This document shows, one piece after another, positions 26,884-35,189 of a DNA stretch of 40,198 bases. Positions within the stretch are counted from its first letter, which is position 1; each line of letters opens with the position of its first letter. The DNA comes from Candidatus Omnitrophota bacterium (lineage in GTDB: Bacteria > Omnitrophota > Gorgyraeia > Gygaellales > Profunditerraquicolaceae), in NCBI GenBank assembly GCA_028716705.1, contig JAQUPI010000010.1, forward strand, positions 1 to 40,198, given 5' to 3'. A program made the position numbers and the translations under genes. The notes under the pieces were generated by a model. That model was not told where the DNA came from. It saw only the letters and a list, made by a program, of their open reading frames with translations, and did not search any database.

Positions 26884-26889
26884 CTCCTT
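26884..26889 (-). promoter_or_regulatory. Shine-Dalgarno deciding the start of the PK-nucleotidyltransferase gene
   Basis: AAGGAG on the minus strand lies 6 bases before the ATG at 26877. The earlier ATG at 26895 chosen by the ORF track has no such site and would place this sequence inside the coding region. The site also lies just downstream of the stop of the upstream COG3379 gene's coding end. Confidence 0.7.
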
Positions 26890-26891
26890 GT

Positions 26892-28568
26892 TCATTCTTT
26901 AACATATCCGAGCTTTTTCAGCATTTCGCGTGTCGCGGCTATTTCATCCTCGGTCAAGCCCGAGGATGACGCGCCGGAGGCCTCCGATTTCTGTCCTGAG
27001 CATGCCTCGCTGTACTGAGGCTTATTCCTGCTTAAATGATCCCGGCCGTAGATATCATCGATTATTTTGCCGTCGAAATCCGTAGGAACGGGCAGTCCCA
27101 TCATGTAAAGAATATTGGCAGCGATATCCAGGATCCTGATCTTGCCGGGAAATGGATCACGCCTGGATATTGCCGGCCCGCTGGCAATGAAGATCCCGTC
27201 TATCCGGTGCGTGGCGCTATTGCCATAGGAGCGCTCTATGATCCTGTTCGAGATGAACGCCGCGCCGCCAAGGACATGGCAGTACTCATGGGCGGCTTTA
27301 AGGTAAAGATCAGCCGCGCCTTCGACGCATGGGCCGGAAAAAAGCTCATTTTTTGTCAGGATTTGCGCTATGAACTTTGTCTTCCTCAGCTCATCCTTAA
27401 GCCGGCTTATTGTTTCATCGTAATCCTTTGGCAAGACCGTGCCCTGCGGTTCCCGGCCTTTAAGGTTGATATTCACCTGCCCCATATGAGAAAGGCTGTA
27501 CGCTTTCGTCTTTGCCCAATTTATGTCATTCTCATTTAAGAAAAAACGGCCAAAGACCCGTTTACCGCCTGCGATATCCCCCGTCTTCGCCCGCCTGTTC
27601 TTCTTCAAGCGCAGCAGCAGCCGGTAGACGTTCGCGGGCGTGAATCCCATCGAAAATAAAAGGTATTTTAACCGTGAGAGCGGCGTTTTGCGGATAGAGA
27701 TGTATCCCTCCCTTAAAAGCCAGGTATTCAGATTTATCCATTTATAGACCGGACCGAGCCCGTGGTCGGACATGATAATGATATTAGTATTCTCTGCGTC
27801 TACAAGCTTGAGCATCCGGGCTATGCCGTCGTCAACTTTTCTGTAGACCTTGAGAAAGACATCCCGGTATTTTTCCGATTCCTTTTCATCAAAATCGGGG
27901 TGTTCAGGGTCTAAGAGGTGCCAGAGTTGATGCTGTATATGATCGGTCTCATTGATCACGGTCATCAGGAAATCCCACGGTCTTGTCCGCAAAAAATACA
28001 AAGTCGTCTCCACCCGCTGCTCGATAAGGGCGCAATAATCGTTTATCAGCTCTTCGATATTCCCTTTAGTATAGAAATGAGCGGGATAGATCCTGTACTT
28101 TCCGATATGCGCGCGGATCTCCTCCTTGAGGCTTGCGGGATAGACAAAATCCGTCTTATCCAGGTCGCTAAAATTGGGGGTAAATAAACCGGTGATCATG
28201 AACCCATTCACCTTTTCCGCGGGATAAGTCATCGGCACGTTAATAACCCCCACGTTCTTACCGTGACCGCTTAAGATCTTCCATAAAGAATCGCTTTGTA
28301 TCCTGCGGGAATTCGAAGGAAGCATGGCATAACTTCCCTCCTGACGGTACTGATAATCAAAAAGACCGTGCTTGCCGGGATTTTTTCCGGTATAAAAGGA
28401 AGTCCACGCGGCGGGGGTAAGCGGAGGATAAACGCTTTCCAGCTCCGAGTAACACCCATTTTCCATCAGCGACCTTAAAGCCGGAAGCTGGCCATCGGAT
28501 ATCCAGCGCTTGATCAACCGGAAACTTACTCCGTCAAGGCCGATTACGAATACTTTATTTTTATCCAT
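26892..28568 (-). CDS. AlkP-superfamily phosphodiesterase/phosphomutase-like protein (COG3379)
   Basis: A 558-residue protein from the ATG at 28568; the track start at 28616 adds 16 residues that lie before the conserved core. VFVIGLDGVSF (7-17) carries the first metal-binding Asp12. PPLTPAAWTSFYTG (48-61) carries the nucleophile, most likely Thr51, as in type I phosphodiesterase/nucleotide pyrophosphatases. NIIIMSDHGLG has the second metal site. The formylglycine Cys of true sulfatases is absent. The C terminus (LTEDEIAATREMLKKLGYVKE) is the usual ending of this family. It could hydrolyse or transfer a phosphodiester or act on phosphosugars. It precedes and probably pairs with the PK-nucleotidyltransferase gene. 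Confidence 0.82.
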   Translation of the reverse strand: MDKNKVFVIGLDGVSFRLIKRWISDGQLPALRSLMENGCYSELESVYPPLTPAAWTSFYTGKNPGKHGLFDYQYRQEGSYAMLPSNSRRIQSDSLWKILSGHGKNVGVINVPMTYPAEKVNGFMITGLFTPNFSDLDKTDFVYPASLKEEIRAHIGKYRIYPAHFYTKGNIEELINDYCALIEQRVETTLYFLRTRPWDFLMTVINETDHIQHQLWHLLDPEHPDFDEKESEKYRDVFLKVYRKVDDGIARMLKLVDAENTNIIIMSDHGLGPVYKWINLNTWLLREGYISIRKTPLSRLKYLLFSMGFTPANVYRLLLRLKKNRRAKTGDIAGGKRVFGRFFLNENDINWAKTKAYSLSHMGQVNINLKGREPQGTVLPKDYDETISRLKDELRKTKFIAQILTKNELFSGPCVEGAADLYLKAAHEYCHVLGGAAFISNRIIERSYGNSATHRIDGIFIASGPAISRRDPFPGKIRILDIAANILYMMGLPVPTDFDGKIIDDIYGRDHLSRNKPQYSEACSGQKSEASGASSSGLTEDEIAATREMLKKLGYVKE

Positions 28569-30376
28569 CGCGCTAATCTGCTGAAAATAAACGCCCAGGC
28601 TGCCCAAGACAACCATTGCAAAAGGCCTAATCCCCTGAAATAATAAAACAGGCTGAAGACCGGGTCAAAGGCCAAGCGCGGCCAGCCGGAATACTCTTTA
28701 CTGTGAAGCGTGATTACGCTTATTTTATCCTGCTTGCGGCCGCGCAGGACATCCATGATCCCGCCTTGGGCAGCTTCCGGATTCAGCGCTGACCCTGCAT
28801 CCAGATGGAAGGCATTCCATACATAAGTCGCGGAGCGCAATCCGTGATTGTCCGTGCCGCCTACCATCAACAACCCGTTTGCCCTCGAAAAGGCATAGAT
28901 ATCCCCGGCGATCTTCTTTTGCCCGGGAAGGCGGATCTCAGACCTATTCGCGATCTCGAATCCGTCCACGCCCATCCCTGCCAGGTCCGCCAGGGAATAA
29001 TGTTTATGGGTTCCGGACCAATAGTGCGGGACGATCACGACGCCTCCTAAGGCATGCGTCCTGTATACGGCTTCTTCCGGGCCATATTCGGCGGCGGGTA
29101 TATCCTCTCCATGCCCGAGAAGCAATAAATGTATTTTCTCCCCTCTATATTCCTGTCCCGGCATTAACAAGAAATTAATATGTTTCTCTTTAACTGCCTC
29201 CATGCTCGACTGAGCGCCCTTTGTTGTATCGTAATCGGTAACAAAGGAACCTTGAAAACCGGAACGCAGGTGCTGGTATATCATCGAGGCAGGCTTCCAT
29301 TGCCAAGGGTAACTTGTGTTTGTATGAGTATGCAAATCAATTATGAGATCGTTTTTCGACCTGCTTACTATCTTATAAACCGGCAGCCTTCCCGAAAACA
29401 TCGACAGTTGCGTAAAAATAACGCAGGCAACCGCGGTTATGAAAATCGCCGTTTTATTCCTTAGCCGCTTTTTCTTGAGAGAGGCGCTCCTGAAGATGAT
29501 CAGCAGAATGGCAGCGCATGCCCATAACGACCAGGATAACTGCTGGGCCGTGATATTGCCGGAAAGGTTAAAATACGCCGCGAGCCCAAGGTAAGGCTCA
29601 AAGATCAGCCTGATGGCCGGATATTGCAGGGTAAAACCCGGGTCAAGGCTTTCCGCGGTAACCGGATGCACCAGTGAGAAAGGCCTGTGCATAATGGCTG
29701 CCGCGAAAAGAAAAAGAAAGATCCAGAGGTATATCTGCGGCAAAGGTATTCTCGCCTCTTCTTTTTTATTGATAAACAGCAGATAGCAAAGAACGGCGCA
29801 GGCCGTTCCCAGGGCTGCCCCGGCCGCGACATCGCTCAGAAAATGCGCCCCTAAATATACCCTGGAATACGCCATTAAACCCCCCATGACGAACAGGAGC
29901 GCCTTAATATAAAATTTTCTCGAATAAATAATAAAGGGAAAAATCAGCGCGAAAGCGGCTGCCGCGTGTCCGGAAGGGAACGATTCTCCCCGGGAATCTA
30001 CGGACGTTACCTTGCGCAGATCGAGGTTATACACCTCCTCGAATGGCCTGGGTTTATAGGTATTCCTCTTGATCAAACCGGCCGAATAAGAAACTAAAAT
30101 ATAACTTGCGATCGCCGCCAGCGCGATAACAGTCAATATTTTGAGGCGTTTGCAGAATACGCCTGATAAAAAAATGGAAAAGACGCCGCCGATAAATAAA
30201 AGGTTCCCGGGAAACTCAAAAACGGAGAAAAATCTGTCTAAAAAAGAATTGTACCAGACAGCGTTTATTTCCCTTATCAGGTGTCTATCGAATAGAACGG
30301 AAACGATAAACAGCGCCGAGAGGGCCAAAAAGGTATAAAAAACCGTTTTTTTTGGGAAAACCCGCTTCTCAACCAT
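28544..30376 (-). CDS. Membrane protein fusing PAP2 phosphatase and PHP domain
   Basis: A 610-residue protein. Residues about 10-205 are a PAP2 lipid phosphatase with six helices and all three motifs: KRNTYKPRP (103-111), PSGH (134-137) and SRVYLGAHFLSD (171-182). After further helices (about 215-325) comes a PHP metallophosphoesterase-like domain with DLHTHT (347-352), GQEYRG, VPHYW and GTDNH. A final hydrophobic segment lies at about 580-600. PAP2 enzymes of this type dephosphorylate polyprenyl or lipid phosphates on the outer face; PHP domains hydrolyse phosphoesters. The fusion suggests two-step dephosphorylation of a lipid-linked product. It overlaps the next gene by 25 bases. The topology of the PHP domain is not certain. 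Confidence 0.85.
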   Translation of the reverse strand: MVEKRVFPKKTVFYTFLALSALFIVSVLFDRHLIREINAVWYNSFLDRFFSVFEFPGNLLFIGGVFSIFLSGVFCKRLKILTVIALAAIASYILVSYSAGLIKRNTYKPRPFEEVYNLDLRKVTSVDSRGESFPSGHAAAAFALIFPFIIYSRKFYIKALLFVMGGLMAYSRVYLGAHFLSDVAAGAALGTACAVLCYLLFINKKEEARIPLPQIYLWIFLFLFAAAIMHRPFSLVHPVTAESLDPGFTLQYPAIRLIFEPYLGLAAYFNLSGNITAQQLSWSLWACAAILLIIFRSASLKKKRLRNKTAIFITAVACVIFTQLSMFSGRLPVYKIVSRSKNDLIIDLHTHTNTSYPWQWKPASMIYQHLRSGFQGSFVTDYDTTKGAQSSMEAVKEKHINFLLMPGQEYRGEKIHLLLLGHGEDIPAAEYGPEEAVYRTHALGGVVIVPHYWSGTHKHYSLADLAGMGVDGFEIANRSEIRLPGQKKIAGDIYAFSRANGLLMVGGTDNHGLRSATYVWNAFHLDAGSALNPEAAQGGIMDVLRGRKQDKISVITLHSKEYSGWPRLAFDPVFSLFYYFRGLGLLQWLSWAAWAFIFSRLARWIKIKYS

Positions 30377-30379
30377 TCC

Positions 30380-31504
30380 TTAAAGCCCCCGCTGTTTAAT
30401 GCGTTTAAATAACTCTTCTTCTATCTCCGGGAATTTACCGCTCAAATTAGTCTTTTCTTCCTTGTCCTTTTCCATATCGTATAACTCGCGCTTATCGGTT
30501 GCGGGATTGTAGACCAGCTTCCATTTTTTTGTCCTTACGCAGAAAATATTGGGCTCATAGGGAGACGGATAAGGCCCGTCAAGGCCGGCCGTCTCAACAT
30601 ACGCCTCCCTGTCAAGGGTATCCTGGCCGTTAATGACCGGCAAGAGGCTTTTTCCCGTCATGCGCTTATTCCCTTCGTTAGGACTGATGTTCACGATATC
30701 CATGATCGTAGGCGCGATGTCGATCGTCCTCACCTGGGTCTCGATCTCCAAACCTACCGGAAGCCGGGCGGGATAAACAAAATAACACCATACCCTTAGG
30801 GTATAATCATAAGTGTATATTCCGTACGCCTTCTCTCCCGGCTTCTCTCCTACGCTGCATCCGTGATCGGTAAGGATCACGAAAAGGTCATTCTTATACA
30901 ATCCCAGTTTTCCGGCTTCGGAGATTATTCCCGCGACATATTCTCCGGCCTTCTTTACGTACTGCTCGTAATTCTTTTCGTTTAACTTCTGATTATTGAA
31001 GTATTTTTCGTCAAAATCGCCGAATTTCCGGATCACGTTCTTGACGATCTCGCGATGGATATAACTGTAATGCAGGTACACAAAGAAAGGCCTATCCGCG
31101 CAATCCTTCTTCAGCCGGGCGAGAATAGAACTATGGCGCTCCAAAAGGTCATCCTTATGTTCGTCATGCACGAGGACTTCGTCAAGTCCCTGCGATGGAG
31201 CGGTAAGGGGGCTCATCAGGTCCGCCGCGGTATAATACCCGTTTTCTTTCAGATGCGCCGGCAATGTACGGCAATTCTTGTTGTCGAATTTAACGCTTTT
31301 GTAATAGGCGTCTACCCCTGTCTGGCTGCCGAGCATCCCGGAAAAAATGGCGTGCAGGGACGCGATGGTATACGGCGCGTGGGTGATCATCCCTGAAAAT
31401 AATACCCCGTCACGCTGGATCTCCGAAAATACAGGAGAACAGCTGCGTTTGTCGGAGCGTACCATGTCTACCGTGATCATGATTATGTTCGGTTTCTTTT
31501 CCAT
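30380..31504 (-). CDS. AlkP-superfamily (sulfatase-fold) enzyme with Thr at the nucleophile position
   Basis: A 374-residue soluble protein with no signal peptide. NIIMITVDMVRSD (6-18) has the metal Asp13. The sulfatase signature C-x-P/A-S-R is replaced by TIASL (Thr46), so formylglycine formation is impossible. ILTDHGCSVGEKP supplies the second metal site, and KWKLVYNPATDKRELYDMEKD is the family's C-terminal strand. Thr-type members act as phosphodiesterases or phosphotransferases, so 'sulfatase' would be a misleading name. The start is taken at 31504: AGGAGG lies directly against the ATG at 31516, too close to use, and 12 bases before the one at 31504. It is followed after 3 bases by the PAP2-PHP gene. 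Confidence 0.8.
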   Translation of the reverse strand: MEKKPNIIMITVDMVRSDKRSCSPVFSEIQRDGVLFSGMITHAPYTIASLHAIFSGMLGSQTGVDAYYKSVKFDNKNCRTLPAHLKENGYYTAADLMSPLTAPSQGLDEVLVHDEHKDDLLERHSSILARLKKDCADRPFFVYLHYSYIHREIVKNVIRKFGDFDEKYFNNQKLNEKNYEQYVKKAGEYVAGIISEAGKLGLYKNDLFVILTDHGCSVGEKPGEKAYGIYTYDYTLRVWCYFVYPARLPVGLEIETQVRTIDIAPTIMDIVNISPNEGNKRMTGKSLLPVINGQDTLDREAYVETAGLDGPYPSPYEPNIFCVRTKKWKLVYNPATDKRELYDMEKDKEEKTNLSGKFPEIEEELFKRIKQRGL

Positions 31505-31521
31505 AGAGTGCGGCATCCTCC

Positions 31522-32472
31522 TTACGATTTCAAATCCCGGTTATAATCCATGTCGAACCACATCGCGAATAAGATCAGCTGCAGGGAAGAAATGAGGCAG
31601 AATACGCTGATCACTACGCTGGGAACGGAAATATATCCCCTTGAGAATTTTGCGATGAATAAGCCCATCAAGAAAATCCCCGTCAGGAAAAGGACAAAAC
31701 CCATAAAATAGAAGAAAACCAGCGGATGGAAATCGCGTATGATATATTTTTCCTTTAACCTCCAGATGAACCGCTTCAGCAAAAGCAGCGAAAGGGTCGG
31801 GATCACTTTGTATAATCTTATCCCGGAATCCTCGCCGATATTATAGATCGGTTTTATGGAGACGTCCTTGATGCGGCAATTGATCACATTAAGCCTGACC
31901 AGGAGGTCATTGGGATAACCGTAGCGTTTATAGATACCATCCAGGGCCAGATGCCTTAAGGCCTCGTTGCTTATCGCCGTGTATCCTGTCTGGGAATCGG
32001 CAATGTGCCAGTATCCGGATGATATCTTCGTTAAAAGCGAAAGTACGGAATTGCCCAGGTACCTTAACTTAGGTATTTTCTTCCAGGCCTCTCCGTAAAT
32101 CAAGCGGTTGCCCTTGGCATAGTCGGCTTTACCATCGGCAACGGGATCAACGATCAGGTTTAATTCTTCGGGGTCCATCTGCGCGTCCCCTGCCATCACG
32201 CATGATATATCCATATTTAGCTTCAAGGACTCTTTGTACCCGGTCACTATCGCGCCGCCGACGCCCTTATTCTTTTCATGGCAGATAAGGACCAGCCTGT
32301 CTTTATACAGCGGCATAATAGCCCTGACCTTGGCCGCCGTAGCGTCTTTGCTGCGATCGTCAACGACGATTATCTTGTCTACGAATTGCGGGATGGTAGT
32401 GATAACGCGCTCGATTAACCCTTCTTCATTATAGGCCGGCACGACAACGCAAACTCTTTTGTTTTTATACAT
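31522..32472 (-). CDS. Glycosyltransferase family 2, DPM1/polyprenyl-phosphate type
   Basis: A 316-residue GT-A enzyme: VCVVVPAYNEEGLIERVI (7-24), KIIVVDDRSKDAT (33-45) and MAGDAQMDPEEL with the DxD-like acidic cluster (about 95-105). Two C-terminal hydrophobic helices (about 238-262 and 280-305) anchor it in the membrane. This is the arrangement of enzymes that charge undecaprenyl phosphate with one sugar. Such a product could feed the GT-C protein at 19116-20525 or a phosphotransferase of the AlkP type. GGGAGG-like sequence lies about 11 bases upstream of the ATG. The sugar is unknown. Confidence 0.9.
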   Translation of the reverse strand: MYKNKRVCVVVPAYNEEGLIERVITTIPQFVDKIIVVDDRSKDATAAKVRAIMPLYKDRLVLICHEKNKGVGGAIVTGYKESLKLNMDISCVMAGDAQMDPEELNLIVDPVADGKADYAKGNRLIYGEAWKKIPKLRYLGNSVLSLLTKISSGYWHIADSQTGYTAISNEALRHLALDGIYKRYGYPNDLLVRLNVINCRIKDVSIKPIYNIGEDSGIRLYKVIPTLSLLLLKRFIWRLKEKYIIRDFHPLVFFYFMGFVLFLTGIFLMGLFIAKFSRGYISVPSVVISVFCLISSLQLILFAMWFDMDYNRDLKS

Positions 32473-32497
32473 ATCTACCGCGACCTCCCTCTCCTTT

Positions 32498-33553
32498 TTA
32501 TCTCGAGTTCAAAAACGCTGCTACTTCCCGCATAGGGGAAATCCAGATACGATCCTGCCTGTATGCGTTCAGGCATTTTAAGAATTCTCTATAGAACTCA
32601 AGCCTGGATTTGATCACGCAGGGATGAAAATTAAAAACACCCATCCCTCCTATTTCAATAATCCTTTCAATTGTTTTCCTGAATAGATCCAGCGCTTCGC
32701 TGCCGGACATCCTCTTGTCGCGGAATAGATCCGTATCCTGAAGCGTTACCGGAAACTCCCATATACACATTGGGGAAAATCTAAAAGGGAAACAGGCCCC
32801 GGAAGCCGTCTTCTCCCGGTCAAAAGCCCTGAAAGAGCTGTCGTAAATAAATCCCGCCTCATCTAGAACTTTAAGCAGCTCCAGGGAAAGCGACAGGGCA
32901 GGCGCCCGGAATCCAAAAGGCTTAAAAGGCAGGTAATCGGTTGCCCGCAGGACTTCGCGCCTGATGGATTCAGGCTTGCGGTAACCGAAGGCGATGTCGT
33001 GCGTAGCTCCGTGCAGCCCGATTTCCGCCCCCAGGCCGGAGATCTCCTTAAGCCATTCGCCGGAAACCTCATAATCTCCTTCGGTAAGTATATTCACCGT
33101 GGGCCGGATATCGAAATCGCGGTCCATCCGGATAAGGTCCGGAGAAAAAGTATAGCCCTCTGAATAATCAATATCATGCGTAATACAGAATACCGCCCTA
33201 TGCCCTTTCCAATCGAATCCCGGAGCTTTTGTTTTTTGCTTGATTTCCTGTATTTCATCAAAGAAAAGGCCGCCTTTTTCCCGGGTGTGTTTAAGCCCCG
33301 CCCGCTGGAGCGTCTTTATCATATCCGTGATGATAAACCTGGCCTTTGAGCCGCAACGCTTCAATACTGACTGAATGCAGCGCATCGCCCAGACGCGGCC
33401 CCGGCAAGGATAGCGTAGATCCAGGGATTCTCTAAGGAAATCCATCTTCTTCGAAACCAGCGCGATGAAATCCTCATCCGCTTCTTTTTGGAGCCAGAAA
33501 CTCAGGTTCTGGATTATCCATTTTTCTTCCGGGACTTGCCTTTTCAGAGCCAT
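32498..33553 (-). CDS. NodB-like polysaccharide deacetylase domain protein
   Basis: A 351-residue protein. The ORF track starts at 33646, but the ATG at 33553 overlaps the stop of the upstream radical SAM gene as TAATG and has GGGGAG at 33561-33566, 7 bases before it; I use that start. The catalytic domain begins at about residue 118: ITHDID (124-129) gives the Asp pair, HGATHD (181-186) gives the metal His residues, and GFRAPALSLS is motif 3. These fit NodB/PF01522 enzymes that remove N- or O-acetyl groups from sugars. No signal peptide is visible, so it would work in the cytoplasm, perhaps on a lipid-linked intermediate. The first 115 residues are unassigned. Confidence 0.85.
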   Translation of the reverse strand: MALKRQVPEEKWIIQNLSFWLQKEADEDFIALVSKKMDFLRESLDLRYPCRGRVWAMRCIQSVLKRCGSKARFIITDMIKTLQRAGLKHTREKGGLFFDEIQEIKQKTKAPGFDWKGHRAVFCITHDIDYSEGYTFSPDLIRMDRDFDIRPTVNILTEGDYEVSGEWLKEISGLGAEIGLHGATHDIAFGYRKPESIRREVLRATDYLPFKPFGFRAPALSLSLELLKVLDEAGFIYDSSFRAFDREKTASGACFPFRFSPMCIWEFPVTLQDTDLFRDKRMSGSEALDLFRKTIERIIEIGGMGVFNFHPCVIKSRLEFYREFLKCLNAYRQDRIWISPMREVAAFLNSR

Positions 33554-35004
33554 TATTCGTCTCCCCGAACTGAAAAATCCATGATCCTTAACCCCGCTTT
33601 GGTTATTCTTTTTAAATCCGAAAAACTGCGTATTCTGAAGAGCCATTTAGCCAGGTAGACCGGGCGCCAGTAAAACCAGCGATGCAGCGCCTTCTCGTAA
33701 TAAGCCAGCTCGTCAGGCTTGAGGTCGCAGAAAGTTTCCGTGAAAAAACTGCTGGAATGCAGAGTAGCCAGGTCAAGGCTAAAGCCGTCTTTTATCTCGG
33801 GGTGCCTTTTGGAGACTTCCTCAAATAAAGGCGTGCCCGGGTATGGCGTAAGGATGCCGAAAGTAACGGTCGTCGGGTCAATCTCTTTCAGGAACCGGAT
33901 CGTCTCTTTTATCGTATTTTTGTTTTCTCCGGGATGGCCCACCATGACGTGCGCGTGGGTATTGATCCCGAGCTGCTTCGCCCATTTAAACGCGTCGCGT
34001 ACCTGCTCAAGGGTAATTCCTTTCCTGATATTATCCAGGATCTTCTGTACGCCGGTTTCCACTCCGAACTTTATCGTATGACACCCCGCCCGCTTCATAA
34101 GCCGCATGTCTTCCCGGTTGATCGAGCCGATCTTTACGCTGCACAACCAGCTTAGGCCCATCTTCTCTTTTATCATCGTTTCAAAGATCTGCCGGTTACG
34201 GTTTTTTAAGGATGTGAACATTTCATCGCGCAGGTATACTTCCCGGTAACCCTGCCGGATGAACCTGCGAAAACCTTCCAGCACGTTTTCCGCGCTCCTT
34301 CCCCTTACTTTGAATCCGTAAAAAGGCGGCGACATGCAAAAGATGCACTGTCCGGGGCATCCGCGCGTGGTCAAGTCCGTAACATAGGGGTATCTTTTAA
34401 TTACCGGATTGAAATAATCCGCTCCCCTGGGGAGCAGGCTCCAATCGACAAAGGGGAGATCATCGAGATTCTCTATAAAAGGATACTGGGCGTTGATTAC
34501 CGGCGATGAATCCTTTTTGTAACCGATACCTAATAGGTCGTGCCAGCGCGGATCGCCTGAACCCAGCGAGTTTATCAGGTCCCGGATGATGAATTCCGGC
34601 TCCCGCCTGACTATGATATCGACTCCCGGATCCTTGAGACAAAATTCCGGCATGAAGGTCGGTGCCGCTCCGGATACGACCGTTCTTAACTTTTCATTGG
34701 AATCTTTCAGTATCCTGAGGACTTTGGCGTCTTCCGCGAAGGTCATGACCGAAGAATTTATCACCACCGCGTCGAACGCCTTTGTTCTGGCGACCGCCCC
34801 TTCGACCGTGATATGCTGGGCGGAAGCATCGATGACTTCGGCATCATGGCCCTGATCTTTTATGACCGTTGCCAGAAGGAGCAGCGGATAAGGAGGCGTT
34901 TTGGCCCCTCCGATGCGTTTTCCTTTGCACCAGCAGCCGTAGATCGCGTCCCTTACGACATTTCCGGAGCTTAAACTGGGTGGATTCAGGATCAAAACTT
35001 TCAT
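33553..35004 (-). CDS. COG1032-type radical SAM protein with N-terminal cobalamin-domain-like fold
   Basis: A 483-residue protein with the B12-binding-like domain first (VLILNPPSLSSG; GHDAEVIDASAQ; VVSGAAPTFMPEF) and a radical SAM domain after it. The cluster motif is GCPGQCIFC (Cys216, 220, 223), followed by TIKFGVETGVQKIL in the barrel. The cobalamin motif D-x-H-x-x-G is not seen. It is the third COG1032 protein of the window. It follows the 56-residue small ORF by 14 bases and is coupled to the deacetylase gene. The substrate is unknown. Confidence 0.87.
   Translation of the reverse strand: MKVLILNPPSLSSGNVVRDAIYGCWCKGKRIGGAKTPPYPLLLLATVIKDQGHDAEVIDASAQHITVEGAVARTKAFDAVVINSSVMTFAEDAKVLRILKDSNEKLRTVVSGAAPTFMPEFCLKDPGVDIIVRREPEFIIRDLINSLGSGDPRWHDLLGIGYKKDSSPVINAQYPFIENLDDLPFVDWSLLPRGADYFNPVIKRYPYVTDLTTRGCPGQCIFCMSPPFYGFKVRGRSAENVLEGFRRFIRQGYREVYLRDEMFTSLKNRNRQIFETMIKEKMGLSWLCSVKIGSINREDMRLMKRAGCHTIKFGVETGVQKILDNIRKGITLEQVRDAFKWAKQLGINTHAHVMVGHPGENKNTIKETIRFLKEIDPTTVTFGILTPYPGTPLFEEVSKRHPEIKDGFSLDLATLHSSSFFTETFCDLKPDELAYYEKALHRWFYWRPVYLAKWLFRIRSFSDLKRITKAGLRIMDFSVRGDE
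33561..33566 (-). promoter_or_regulatory. Shine-Dalgarno deciding the start of the deacetylase gene
   Basis: GGGGAG on the minus strand, 7 bases before the ATG at 33553 and inside the end of the radical SAM gene. Together with the TAATG overlap it argues against the earlier start at 33646. Confidence 0.65.
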
Positions 35005-35018
35005 TTTTATATCAAAGC

Positions 35019-35189
35019 TTAATTTTCCAATTCCCGAATGTCAAAATATCTTGAGCATTGTGTATATCTGCCTTTTTTGCCCTTAATCAAGAGCCGGATC
35101 AAAACCTTGCGCAATAACCTCGAAAAAAAAGCGGATCTGCCGAGCGAAAGGTTAAAGAGCCTCAAAAGTATTAATTTGCCGGGCGTCAT
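35019..35189 (-). CDS. Small basic hypothetical protein (56 aa), below ORF-track cutoff
   Basis: The stretch 35005-35188 looks empty in the ORF track, but it is filled by a 56-codon frame. The ATG at 35189 overlaps the upstream stop as TGATG, and AAGGA lies 13 bases before it. The stop TAA is at 35019-35021, leaving 14 bases to the next gene. The product starts MTPGKLILLRLFNLSLGRSA, continues with an Arg/Lys/Leu-rich stretch (SRLLRKVLIRLLIKGKKG) and ends IRELEN. It is strongly basic and amphipathic, as a peripheral membrane or partner peptide might be. I do not recognise the family. Its precise packing between neighbours supports a real gene coupled to the toroid-like protein. Confidence 0.65.
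   Translation of the reverse strand: MTPGKLILLRLFNLSLGRSAFFSRLLRKVLIRLLIKGKKGRYTQCSRYFDIRELEN

Noticed and set aside
27036-27539. 167-codon plus-strand ORF
   Set aside because: It is antisense to the COG3379 gene. It is a shadow of a well supported gene.
28569-28616. N-terminal extension of the COG3379 protein
   Set aside because: The extra 16 residues overlap the PAP2-PHP gene and precede the conserved start of the family (MDKNKVFVIGLDG).
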